The translations under genes were made by a program, and so were the position numbers. A stretch of 64,000 nt of DNA from Pseudisothecium myosuroides (Eukaryota; Streptophyta; Bryopsida; Hypnales; Lembophyllaceae), in the NCBI GenBank assembly GCA_951799445.1, contig OX637293.1, positions 15,500,001 through 15,564,000 of the forward strand. Reading direction: 5' to 3'. Of this stretch, positions 22,108 to 32,881 are shown piece by piece; position 1 is the first letter of the stretch; each line of letters begins with the position of its first letter. The notes below the pieces were generated by a model. It made no database searches and was not told the origin of the DNA. It was given only the letters and a program-made list of their open reading frames with translations.

Positions 22108-23229
22108 CCCCTAAAGGACCAGCCTGCTATTTTTTTTAATCAACATAGCGATTTTTGGCAAGTAATTGTGACTAAAAATTTGCATATTTTAGGCTGAAAT
22201 TTTAATAGAAGGTGGGGACGAGGAATATCTTTCATATGCACTAAATTTCATGACATTTGAAAATATGAATAAAAAATTATGGCCTAATAGAGTTAATTGT
22301 AAAGTATGTACAAGGTAGGACCAAGAGCTGGAGTTTGGGAAAAACACAGGACCAAACTCCCTAGAGCACCCAAACTCAGGTCTGATTGAGTTTGGTGCCA
22401 TGTTTGTTTTGTTCTATTCTTAGTTAAACCTTCCTTTGATACAGGTTCACAAACACATGACAACTTTACAATTAACTCTAATATGTTGTTTGTTTCTCAA
22501 CTTGGGTAGTCTGGGTAGATTAGAAAAAATCACTTTTTTCAAAAGCAAAAATTTGAAATTGTTTTTTCAAGATTTATATATACATGGAAAGCTTTAAATC
22601 ATTCCATTTCGATCAGTGAGTCAAAAGTTATGAGGAGTTTTAGTTTGTGGGCAGTTATGGATTTTCTACTCTAAAATAAACTTTGAAGTTGTTCATTTCA
22701 CTTCATTTTCAATATTTTTTGAAAAAAATAAAATCATAAAATGTAGATTGTTTATAACAACATTACAACCATTGGGATTGACATTTTTCAATTCCATAAA
22801 TAAATTCTTAACAATTTTATATTTTGAATCATTCTCTACTTCTTTCTATTTACTATTTTTTTTCTATATATTGTACAATTCCAAATGATTTGAAAAAAAT
22901 TTAAGCATGTAGTCAACTTGTTTAGGAAAAAGAATTCAAATAAACACTAGAATTTTGGACATTTTTTATACAAATGTGACCTTGTGAAGTGCAACTGCCT
23001 TATTTTTCGGAGGGACAAAAAATAATTTCTGCCAATTCAAATGCTAATATCTTCCACTGCGCACGGTGGAAATTTCTGAAATTTTTCCAAATCTTTTGAA
23101 ACTAGCATACTATAAGATCCTACGGTTATATGTGTCCAAAATTTTTTTTTTTCTAAAATTTGGTACTTGTACTAGAAATGACAGTCTTAGAGCGTTTTTG
23201 GTGAAAACATAGTCAAGCAACTTCAGGGG
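22108..23229. mobile_element. piggyBac-like TTAA element, 1122 bp, carrying a 191-bp MITE
   Basis: Begins CCCCTAAAGGACC after TTAA (22104-22107) and ends CTTCAGGGG before TTAA (23230-23233). Without the nested MITE it is about 930 bp and colinear with the copy at 46203. It directly abuts the right terminus of another element, sharing one TTAA. Confidence 0.75.
22289..22479. mobile_element. 191-bp MITE with AGAGTTAATTGTAAAG ends
   Basis: Perfect 16-bp terminal inverted repeats. A 3-bp duplication AAT flanks it (22286-22288, 22480-22482); the paralogous TTAA elements at 35867 and 46203 lack the insertion at the corresponding ATGGCCAAATATG site. Related copies at 4312 and 26297. Confidence 0.8.
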
Positions 23230-23409
23230 TTAAGTGACCAAACTCATTGGTGCAATGTAGGAAGAGGAAGACAAAGCAAATTTGCTTGCAAGTAAAATAT
23301 GATGAAGTTTGGTGTGGTCACTACCAAGTATCCGTAAGATCTTCTACAAAATATTAACACAATTTACTAGAATTTGTAATGAAGGTGACAAAACATTCTT
23401 TGGATGTAA

Positions 23410-26126
23410 TACTACAAGAAAAAGGGGCCCTAATCAATAGAAGATCAAAGCATTTACTTTAATTATGACAAAAAAATTTGGACTTTGTTGATTTGGCAGT
23501 CCACTAAATATGAATCAATATGATTTGGTTGACTCGATCTCATTCGTTTAGGGACAAATTTGAACCAAAAAAAATTTATTCAGTTGATTTGTAGTAGTAG
23601 GGCAAGTTTGACCAAATATAATTATTTAAAAGTATGCCAAAAAAGAAATAAAAGAAATAAAAGAAATTCAAATTCAACAAAAATTAAATGACCGAAATGT
23701 AAAAACTAAAAATGTCCAATGTTAACGGGAAAGTTCAAAAGAAAGTCCAATGACCATCTAAAATCAAGATATTCTAGATGGCAAGGTGATAGACTTACTT
23801 CATTGACATTTTGAGAGAATGATGGGTGGAGAGGTCATTTTTAGAAAGAAATCCATTATTCATCATGAATTCTCAAAGGGTATGAGATAATTTGAAGTGA
23901 TGAGAGCTTGACCGTTCATTGTCAAAATGTAAGAATTATGTGCAAAGTAAAATTCTAGACCTCATTTTGGCATAGTAGAATAACTTTTTTAAATATTTTG
24001 AACTAGAAAAAAATGTGAAATCAAGCCAAATTTCATGTCCCAAAACCCGTTTGAGATTTTGAGCCTTATATCAAAAGTTATCGCCAAATTTCAGAGCGGA
24101 TGCTTGAAATTGTCAAAGAAAATGTCCCTTCCAATCCCTCTCTCAAATTTGTCCATAACTTTTGATTGGAGGCTTGAAATCTCAAACAAATTTTTAAAGA
24201 TGAAAGTTAGCTTGATTTTCCACATTAACCCCTAAAGGCCCAAGGCCTTTTTTCTGCCAAAAAACACTCAAAACTGCCATTTCTATAACAAAGAGTAAAA
24301 AAAAATTGAAAAATGTTTTTTTGGCACATCTAACCATAGGATCTTACACCTAACCAATATAAGAATGTATGGAATTTTTTTTAGAATTTTTGACCGCATA
24401 GATTGCAAGATATCTGCATTTAAAGTAAAAATAACAAATTTTTCAGCACATTGCAGGACTAGATTTTTTGACTTTAATCATTTTTAACTTAAAATTTTTG
24501 CACTATAGTGTTTTGAGCTTTAATCTATATAGTCAAGAATTGAGTTGAGAGTCTAGGAAAAAAAAAATTCACAAAAACTTAATCATCAATCTTAAGAAAA
24601 TTGTTAAATAGAAATAGGTACAAGATAGAAGGAAAATCTAAAATTTTCATATATTATAGATGGAATTAAAATGCACTAATCCCAATTGTGAGATTGTTCT
24701 AGCAAGTAAATTAAACAATGCAATTTTATTTTTTGATAAATTAGAAATATAGCATTCAGAAATGAATCCTACAAGTTATTTTTTTCAAGAAGATGCTCTA
24801 ACTACCCGAAAACAAGAATGTCCATAACTTTCTCATAACAAATCCAAATGAAATGAATCAAAGCTTTCCAAATAGACTAAATATATTCTACGAGACAAAA
24901 GATATTAGAAAACAAAACTTCAAATTTTTGCAAATTTTTTTTTGCTGCCGGGCTGCCCCGTCCCCTGTTTTGAGCTTATTTGGTCATAACTTTTGTTCCC
25001 GGGCACCGATTGTGAAAAAAATTATATTTTCACAAAGTTTATCAATTTTTCTATCTTCAAAAAAAGTTTCAAAAAATCATGACAAAAATTCAGCCCGTAG
25101 GTACCTACCCAAAATCCCATTTGTCCCTCGAAGGGACAACAGTCCTTTAGGAGTTAACTTAGTTCAAAGTTCTCTAAAAAAAGTAATTCTACACTGCTTA
25201 AATGAGGTCTGAAATTGTACTTAAACCACAATTCCTACTTTTGACTTAAGTACTAGGAGCAATTGAGCTCCTTTTATTCCTCACATTACAAAAATTATTG
25301 GGCTTCAAAAAGGTCGTTAATAAAATGTTAGAATTTTGTTTTCAATGACCTCCATGCAACTATTCCCCTGTACCTTTGCTCAGTTTATCGGGTTGCTCTT
25401 GATCTTTTCTTAGCCCTTCCTATCCATGTTCATCAATACCTATACCACTTCAAAAGAAGCGAACCTTTTCAAGATTGAATATGAACAATTTCCATGCAAG
25501 AGTTGCTTCCCAATCTCTTTCTGTGACCACTGTGGCACTATTTCTGTCATACTTGATTACGGGTTGGACATCATGGATTTCTTGGTCAATATTCTTCCAA
25601 GGTCCTTTGGACATTTTGAACCTGCGGCCTCCTACAAGGCTCACATTTTTTCTAATGTTTACAAAATCCATACAGGTTGTCCTACCTTCTACCACCCCAC
25701 TTGTATAAAGACCTTAATTTCTCCTCTCTTCAGTCACCAATGTAGGCATCATTCAAAGTTCAACTGCAATGTATCTTGAAATGTTTTGATTATAGTGTTG
25801 AATTTCTTAAAGAAATTTTTTAAAGTGCAAAATTTATTTTGGAAACTTTAATAAAAAATTTGGCATCAATTTGCTTGCAGCTACTATGGCAATACAATTT
25901 GTTTGGCGAGTCTATTGACATGGAAGCCCTGCTTGCATGGCAAGTGTTGCCTATGTGGCAAATTATTGAATAATAATAATAATATTTTAATCGAAATAAA
26001 TCAAGATATAAAATCAATATAGAAGTGTTGACTTTTGTCCAAAGCAAAATGTCCTAACCAATTGTCCTAATCAACATATATGAGTTGATGCTCATGTTGG
26101 ATCGGACACTATTTTTTCTTGTAGTA
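23410..26126. mobile_element. CACTA-like element, 2.7 kb, with nested TTAA element
   Basis: Ends TACTACAAGAAAAAG and, inverted, TACTACAAGAAAAAAT. A 3-bp target duplication TAA lies at 23407-23409 and 26127-26129. No transposase is recognisable; the longest ORF (25426-25779, plus) has no known domain. A 925-bp piggyBac-like element is inserted at 24229-25153. Confidence 0.75.
24229..25153. mobile_element. piggyBac-like TTAA element, 925 bp
   Basis: Begins CCCCTAAAGGCCCAAGGCC and ends GTCCTTTAGGAG between TTAA sites (24225-24228, 25154-25157). The interior matches 36480-36790 in reverse complement (CAAAAAATCTAGTCCNGCAA type stretches). Nested in the 2.7-kb CACTA-like element. Confidence 0.75.
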
Positions 26127-26296
26127 TAAAGATTATACTGTTTGACCGAAAAAACCTCAATTTTAACTGTAGTGGACAGCTCCTTTAGTTCTTTCATCTT
26201 CAAACTTGCATTCCTTACATAGATTGGGAGATTTTCAAAATTAAAGAAAAATATTAGTAAGTTGTAGTACCCATATTAGAACATTTACAATATTTT

Positions 26297-26486
26297 AGAG
26301 TTAATCATAAAGTGTGTGCATTGCGGGACGAGGAGCTAGAGTTTGAGAAAAACACAAGATGAAATTCCTTAGAGCACCAAAACTTTGGGGTCTGAAGGAG
26401 ATTGGTGTTGTGTTTCTTTTGTACTATTTTTAGGTAAACCTTCCTCTGACACCATTGTTATAACTAGGGACGACCTTTACAGTTAA
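26297..26486. mobile_element. AGAGTTAAT-terminus MITE, about 190 bp
   Basis: Starts AGAGTTAATCATAAAG and ends CTTTACAGTTAA, matching the MITE at 22289. Its terminal TTAA is followed at once by CCCCTAAATGCCC, a TTAA-family terminus, so a second element appears to have used this TTAA as its target. Confidence 0.65.
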
Positions 26487-26760
26487 CCCCTAAATGCCCG
26501 AGTGTGAGCTCCCAATTTGTCACTTGGGACTCGTAGATTTTTTTTTTGAAAATTGCAATTTAAAGTTGATAAAAATATACAAAATGCCATAAAAAGAGTG
26601 TAGAACCAGAATAGGGTTGCGTCATATCCATTATAGTATTTGGTCTAGATTTGTGTTTATACCTAGAACTCCCCCAAACCTTGCCTAAAAATAGAGTAGA
26701 AATGACGAGATAGCGAGATTTGGAGGATTTGAGTCATATAGCCCCCAAAGGGCTAAAATC
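26487..26760. mobile_element. TTAA element, left terminus only
   Basis: CCCCTAAATGCCCGAG after TTAA resembles the left end at 59573. No right terminus was found nearby; the end coordinate is approximate. Confidence 0.35.
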
Positions 26761-26869
26761 CACCATGAATGTGGTAATTTATGGCTAAGTCAGTCCAAGG
26801 GACCCACAACGAGGCCACTAGGTTGGGTTCTAGAGTTAAATTTAGAATTCCCCATTAGATTGACGAATT

Positions 26870-28220
26870 CCCAAAATCTTGATTGTTAGCATGTAGGAGC
26901 CACTAACGCAAGATAGGGCCTGTGGAGGAATCTACAGCCCAAAGATGGTGTTTTAGGATAAATCCCATGCCAGGAGTCCAACGGCAAAATCGATTCCCCA
27001 AGATTCTTTCATTTGCGGAAGATTCCTGCACCGTCGACAATTCAAGGAGATGGCCAGTTTTAATCTCCACTAACCAATTGTGCCAGGTACGGAAACGCAC
27101 CTATACATCTTTCGTAAACTCCCTGAGAGGTTCCATAAAAATTCCCGGCATCTTCCGATTTGTAGAAGAGCCTTTTCCAGGCAGTCAACTATTCTAACCT
27201 CCAACGGGAATTTCGTGGAAATTATCCAGGTTTCGGTAAAATCTCACTAAAAATTAAAATAGCTTGTTTTATGTTAATAATGCGCTCCGTCAAGTTTCAT
27301 GACATACCAATAGCGGCAAGTACCCAAACCAGCGAGATTCCTCGAGAATTAACCACGTGGCGGGGTCTCCGCAACGTTGACCGGCATTCCGGGACCATAC
27401 AATGGCAAAACAAAGTCAACCAAAAGTCCTTTCCTGCTCTCTTGCACCTACTGGAGATCCTAGGCTAGTTACTTTTCCCAAAATAGGAGACCCCCAAGAT
27501 TTAGGAATTTACTACGACTTGGTTTTTAATCTAAATTATCCTCCAATGGGTTTTTGGTCCCGGCTCGGGGGCAAGGCAATCTACGACTGAACATGGCAAC
27601 CCAGAGCCAACGGCGCAATCCGTTTGACGATTGAAGCTAATCTCCAAAAGTTAGGATGTTGGTCCAGCATAGATGGTAAATAGTCGTTTTTTAGGGATTA
27701 GGATGAAAATCTTTGAGGATGAGGATGAAAATCCAAGTTGATAAGGTTACCGTTGGAAATTTAGAGGGAGGGGTGGGCCCTTGGAACCCTATATAAGGGC
27801 CCCATTTCTCTCTCTAGAATCACCCCCATGCTTGTTTTGGATCCGTGGATCCAAGTTATTTTGGATATTTTGGCATTTGAAGCCAAAAACCTCTACGGTG
27901 TTTTGGGAGCACTTTTGGCTCCGTTGTTGTTCTATTTTACGCTTTTTGAAGGTCTTGGGGGATCCTTCTATTTTGTTCTTGTGTACTCTTAGGTGCTACG
28001 TGTGCATTGAAAATCTTTCCTACCGGTTGCAGGTCTTTGGGAACCAACTTAGGTGTCTTGGGAGTCTCGTTTGGTCTTTTATACTAATTCTAGAGTCACC
28101 CCCCACCGTACCTTGGCAATGCCGCTTTGGAGGGCCTTTAGTGTATAAGTTGTACTACTCCGTATTCTAATATGTGTGTGTTTTGCCTTAACCATCTTCT
28201 TACCTTCCTCTAACGTTCCT
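26870..28220. repeat. LTR-like region with TATA box
   Basis: A GC-richer region holding CCTATATAAGGGC (TATA at 27790-27797) and then a CT-rich leader. The stretch about 27190-27270 is, in reverse complement, similar to 59190-59260 (shared TTTTTAGTGAGATTTTACC and GGATAATTTC), so both are copies of one dispersed family. Composition and TATA position suggest an LTR of a retroelement. Edges and target duplication were not found. Confidence 0.35.
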
Positions 28221-28224
28221 CGTG

Positions 28225-28510
28225 GCCAGTGGACCCTCCTTTCGGGACAGTGAAGCTTTGACCCCCCTTGTGTACGTCTTCCCTAGGTGGTCAACTACCC
28301 TCTTCTAAAGTTCTCCGCATTATAAGGTTCCATCTTGGGACAGCGAAGCTTTGACTCTAGGACTTAGGAAAGTTGGCATGGTTTAAGGATTTCTTTCGTG
28401 ACGGCGAAGCTTTGATTAATAGTTCTAGAAAAGTTTGGCATTTTTTTAAGATTCTTCCTTGACGGCAAAGCTTTGATCCTAGGGTCTAGAAAAGTTTGGC
28501 ATTTTTCACA
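28225..28510. repeat. Tandem repeat, about 70-80 bp unit, with GACGGCGAAGCTTTGA core
   Basis: At least four diverged units, each with GGGACAGYGAAGCTTTGA or TGACGGCRAAGCTTTGA; the last two also share TCTAGAAAAGTTTGGCATTT. Confidence 0.7.
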
Positions 28511-28726
28511 AAATTACCACACTATTCCCCACCTTAGTTTCCAAATATCCACGTGAAGGTATTTCCATTAGTTTCCAAATATCCATGATTCCCCAAAACG
28601 AAAATGAAGTCTAAGCAAAACCATCCCTTAGTGCATGATATAGTTTAGAACCAACATTTAGAGCTAACACTTAGACCAATATTTTAGACCAATTTTTAGA
28701 CTAATTTTTTGACAAGCAAAGATTGG

Positions 28727-28845
28727 GGTAGGGGTCTGTCCGAGCAAAGGCTGGGAGTCGGGGTCTATCCAAGCAAGGTTGGGGAGTTAGGGTCTGTCCA
28801 GGCTGGGGTCTGGGGCCTGTCCAGGCAAAGTCGAGGAGTTGGGGT
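28727..28845. repeat. G-rich minisatellite, about 30-bp unit
   Basis: Four or five units of the type GGGGTCTGTCCAGGCAAGG. Followed by a run of 14 C at 28862-28875. Both could form G-quadruplex or related structures, on the plus and minus strand respectively. Confidence 0.7.
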
Positions 28846-29411
28846 TGCAAAAAAAATCCAACCCCCCCCCCCCCCGACCACAATTGGAAAAAAACCCTGG
28901 AGGAGGAGGTTGCACAAACTTGGAGTTGCAAATAGACTGAGAGGATCAAAATATGGAGCCCACATTGGAACTAGGCTAATTTCTCAGAAGAGGCATAGGG
29001 TCCACCAAAGAAAAAGAAAACTAGACTAGCTCCACAAGGGCCTTAGAGGGAGGTTAGCTCTCCAAGAAAAAAAAAGAACCTGTAACCCACTCAAACATAC
29101 AACATCACAAGTGGAGATCAATGGAAGAGGGAGAAGGCAATATAGGCATTACAAGAGAATGGGGTGTTTTAAGTGTGATTTTAAGTCCAAAAATGCCTAC
29201 TGAAAGGTCGTGTGTTTTTAGTAAAAAAGTGCTGAAAATATTGTGTCTAGGACTTATCTTAAAGTACCTTTACTGAATTCCTGCATCATGTCAATTCAAT
29301 AACTTTTGCATGTCTTTTCAGCATTCTTAAAAGACAATAAAATCTTCTCCAAGAGACATTTTACTTTGTAAAAATTTGTACATTTAAGCCAAATCAACAA
29401 GGCGTTTTATT

Positions 29412-29606
29412 TCTATGAAGAAGTCCACATCTATGAAAAAGTCTAAATCTATGAAAAGTCTAAATCTATGAAAAAAGCCTAAATCTATGAAAAGTCTAAA
29501 TCTATGAAAAGTCTAAGTCTATGAAAAAAATCCAAATCTATGAAAAAGTCTAAATCTGAATCTGAATCTATAAAATGTCCAAATCTAAATCTAAATCTAT
29601 AAAATG
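29412..29606. repeat. Subterminal minisatellite, 15-18 bp unit
   Basis: About eleven copies of AAATCTATGAAAAAGTCT with small length variation, degrading to AAATCTATAAAATGTC at the right. Likely subterminal transposase-binding repeats of the enclosing CACTA-like element (inference from position). Confidence 0.8.
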
Positions 29607-30819
29607 TCATCTCCTCAAGCAGTATGTTGATTGTTGGCTTCCATTGAATGTACAGGATAAAAATAAGGACAAGCCTGCCACATCAAACAGGGAGGGAATT
29701 CAGAGAGAGCTCATCTGCAACCAAGCTCAATTTCTGCAACTAGGATAACTACATTAGATAATCAATGTTCCACAACAGAAGCATAGGTGGGTCTCGTACC
29801 ACATAAATGTCAATCATCCTACACATTCACCCCTCTTTGCATTACAATTTTCAGCCTAGAAATAAGCTCGTTTAACTACTTGTTTAACATTTTCTTTAAA
29901 GAATGATAAACTTTTACCAATGAGAATTTTTTTAGATTACTAAGTTCCATAGCCCGGGAGACTAAGCATAGTACATTTTTATGAATGGAAAAAATTTAAA
30001 CTAGACATATATAAGTATCTCGATTATTAAATATTTCAGAAAGTAGGCATTGCAGCACATACTGATACCCAAGGAAAGCCAAATTCATCGTGATTTTCAC
30101 TGAACATGCATCTTTCCATGAAGATCCAAATGGAAGAAAACAGAAGAGCAGGACATATGTTTCCTTCTAGGCTTTCAAGGTTAGGAAAGATTTCCAGAAT
30201 CATTCACCATCCGCAGTAATTGAAGGGTTCTGAGTTAGATTCTGAGAATGGGTTGGGTCCCTGCAGGCATCTAAAACAAACTTTAGGTGAACCTCAAACC
30301 ACATTACTTCAAATAACCGAGAGCTCAAATACTCTAATCAGCTCCATAAAACAACACATTTGACCCAGTATAACTTTGCTTTCCTCATATTGCTACTCAT
30401 CTTTAGGTCAACATTGATAACATTAATTGTTCACACGTTACCAAGAACTACAATCCAATAACACATGATCGACAGCTTTTACACAACAAATCCGATGAAG
30501 AGGAATAACATTTTTGAATCAGAAATAGGTGCTTGAGACAGCAAGGTTTCTTGGCACTACTCCTAATAGTTTTAGCCCTATGTATAGACTTCACTACTCC
30601 TCAGCTTTGCCATCTATTTTCATTATAAAGATAAAAGCGCACTGAAGCTACTAATAGAATCCATAGAGAAATTGGACAAAAATATGTATGGAATACTACA
30701 CCATGAATACCATAAGAAAGTATCCATGCAAAATCAACAGAGTCAGGGAAAAATTGAAAACTTATACAAATCTAAAATGCGGTTAAGCCAGCAACTTGCT
30801 CAAGTGAAGAAAAGCATAC

Positions 30820-30896
30820 CATGGCTTCCATTATAGTCAGCCTGTCCTGGTGATCATGCATACTGCAAAAGCTTGTCCAAGAAATCTACAGCTTGC
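30820..30896 (-). pseudogene. Casein kinase 2 alpha, late exon fragment (subdomain XI), frameshifted
   Basis: Reads AVDFLDKLLQY, then after a 4-base insertion (GCAT) HDHQDRLTIMEAM, ending exactly at a donor GTATGC. The kinase family has (A/I)xDFLDKLLRYDHQDRLTAxEAM at this place. The match covers almost every residue of a diagnostic stretch, and the splice donor position after EAM is credible for the plant gene. The insertion breaks the frame, so this is a captured, decayed exon. It lies in the same orientation as the other kinase fragment at 32010. Confidence 0.8.
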
Positions 30897-31455
30897 ACAT
30901 GCAAGTGGGAAAACAACCTTCAAAGTATGAAACATCTTGAACGTGCCAAAATGAGAATAGCCTCGATAGTAGTTACATGCTAATTCTGACTTATTTGTGT
31001 AGATGTAATTCTCATATGATGCATTTGTGTAAAGATTCTGAGACTCCCATCAATGCAGATGAATACAATTGATCTTCACTCAGCACATCCGTGCCATGGA
31101 ACATAAAATATGATGTGCATTGTGACCAGAAATCCCTTTTTCACAGCTGAAACATCAAGTGCACATCCAAGCACATGCCACAAATTGTTAATTAAGCTGA
31201 AGACATCAAAACTCCAATCTCAACATGGGCTAAAGTACAACATCGTAATAGACTCTTCGTAGGGTTTTTTAGTCAAATTAGAATGTATCAGGAACGATAG
31301 ACATTATCATATAGAATATCATTTCCATAAATCATGCGAGTTTTGGTTGGCACCTCGCACCATCTGGAGTGCGGGGTGAGCAGCTTACAGCCGGGCCAGG
31401 AGGAGTTGGACAATTGAACCCTCTCCATCCTCAGACCTACACTGTGGTACAAAAT

Positions 31456-31535
31456 GTTATCAGTGAAGTCACGGAGTTTTTTTCTGACGACTTTTATCAT
31501 CTCTGGGTATGTTAATCCCCATGATCCTGTATGGC
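31456..31535 (-). pseudogene. GH20 beta-hexosaminidase fragment, second exon
   Basis: After a 3' splice site (TTTGTAGAG) the frame reads GHTGSWGLTYPEMIKVVRKK. PGHTGSWxLxYPE is the conserved GH20 segment following the catalytic-barrel strand. The phase fits the upstream exon exactly: CCT G joins GC CAT ACA to give PGHT. Further downstream (LRDFTDN..LYHS) resemblance is weaker and probably rearranged. The plain ORF runs on to 31288 but is not family-like there. Confidence 0.78.
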
Positions 31536-31817
31536 CTCTACAAACAAAGTCCAAAACCCCAGTCATTGAGATGTAGGAGTATGCAAGTCTCTCTCTATAC
31601 AAGTCTCTCTCTAGACTACTTGAAAATAAAATTTGCTATCCTATGGCGCTCAAACTATGCATTGCCGACCGAAGAATGATGCAAAATTAAATGGAGAATA
31701 GACACTGTGGAGGATACTAAGACTGTTCAAGACCTGATCCCGTCTCCTAAGCTGACTCTTACATATATTGAAATAATCAAAGTCACTCAAAGAATTTCTT
31801 CTACATCATGATCTTAC

Positions 31818-31890
31818 CAGGCATGTCGATTTTGGGGATGACGCGCACACCGTGCAAGCACCCAAACTCAATGATCTTCTTCATGTCCGA
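31818..31890 (-). pseudogene. GH20 beta-hexosaminidase fragment, first exon
   Basis: Reads DMKKIIEFGCLHGVRVIPKI then DMPG, ending at a donor GTAAGA. GH20 enzymes have DhxxhVEYAxxRGVRVIPEIDxPGH here; the Glu after Pro is Lys in this copy. The 282-bp intron to the next fragment is retained, showing DNA-level capture rather than a retrocopy. Confidence 0.8.
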
Positions 31891-32009
31891 GCTTCAGTAC
31901 TGCTCCTTCTCCCGTCACCGTGTTTGGAGCAATGGAGCAGTTGCGGTTCTCTAGGGTTGTTATTACGACTGTAAGATTGGGGTTGGGGTTGCACGCATCC
32001 TATTGATTC

Positions 32010-32052
32010 AAAGTCTTGAAGATCGACCAACAACTTAGACCCTTTGAAGTAC
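32010..32052 (-). pseudogene. Casein kinase 2 alpha, activation-segment exon fragment
   Basis: After a 3' splice site (GTGCACTAG) the frame reads RYFKGSKLLVDLQDF. The family sequence here is RYFKGPELLVDLQDY, a stretch unique to CK2 alpha (P+1 loop, subdomain VIII). Pro-Glu to Ser-Lys changes hit the APE-like motif needed for the kinase fold, so this is not functional. Similarity stops after the last Phe, where unrelated sequence begins. Confidence 0.85.
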
Positions 32053-32881
32053 CTAGTGCACAAGAGGATAAAAATAGGGAAAAATAAGTACAAAATTGCA
32101 CTTGGAAACATTCAAACATGATCCTAGTTCAATTAGCAAAGACAAGCAAATACGAATCACTAAGAACCTACACCTAATCCTCAGCAAAGCAAATAATTAC
32201 CTCATGCGGAGCTGTAGGACGTTGCAACGTGCACGAGAAACCTATCGTCCTGAAAGATGCAACTGGACGCCGCATCCTAAGACTTAAGCCCCGAATCCTA
32301 ATACTTGAGCGGCCTGGATCGTTTGGTGAAGATCAATGGCTTGGATCTTCTCAAGTTGTTAGTACATGAAAATTACCGGCACGGACAATGCTACAGTATC
32401 GACCTGAAATGACAGGCATCCCTCGACCGATCAGCATTTTACACTGTTCACAAGTCTTTCATTGCCATAAAGTGACCTTGCAGTACTTTTATACTGAACT
32501 TCCCTACTTAAAACCACCTCATCTCTTGTAGTGAGGAGACTTGGAGAGACGATAAATAGTGCCCTAGTCACAAGATTAGGTAGGCTTAGGAGGAAAATCT
32601 AGGAGAAGTTCTCGTGACTATTAGGAGAAGGATTAATATGACAAAAAGGGGCCAACGTGTAAGAGGGTAGGAGCACCATTAAGGTCCTTGGAATTGGAGT
32701 CTATAGTTGTAAGACAACCATCAATACATTTGGTGGAATAGTCTTAGTGTAGAAGAAGGAGGGGAGAAAGAAAAGGAAGGAAAACGAAGAAGGAAGGAGG
32801 TTAGATTCTCAAAGAGTGTAACATTTTCTAAAATTAAGCGGTGAGCTTGAAAAAAATCAAACAAGAAAGCAAAAGGCTACC

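Larger units (their letters stand above)
29147..32533. mobile_element. CACTA-like element carrying host gene fragments (Pack-CACTA type), 3.4 kb
   Basis: Left end CATTACAAGAGAATGGGGTG and right end, inverted, CACTACAAGAGATGAGGTGG, both leading into TTTTAAGT. A 3-bp target duplication AGG flanks it exactly (29144-29146, 32534-32536). A minisatellite at 29412-29606 sits just inside the left end, where CACTA elements usually hold subterminal repeats. No transposase was recognised. Instead the minus strand holds exon pieces of casein kinase 2 alpha and of a GH20 beta-hexosaminidase (separate entries), with introns kept. It must move in trans if it moves at all. Confidence 0.82.

Noticed and set aside
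25426..25779. 117-codon Cys/His-containing ORF inside the 2.7-kb CACTA-like element as a transposase or zinc-finger gene
   Set aside because: The Cys and His spacing fits no finger I recognise, and the opposite strand has an equally long ORF.
28701..28949. Pro/Arg-rich ORFs over the G-rich minisatellite
   Set aside because: Translation of tandem repeats; the frame depends on repeat phase and holds no domain.
29400..29610. CRISPR-like array
   Set aside because: Units are contiguous without unique spacers and lie in a plant transposon.
31288..31602. Treating the 104-codon ORF as an intact gene
   Set aside because: Its first 20 codons are intron sequence and only the middle part is GH20-like; it is a captured fragment.
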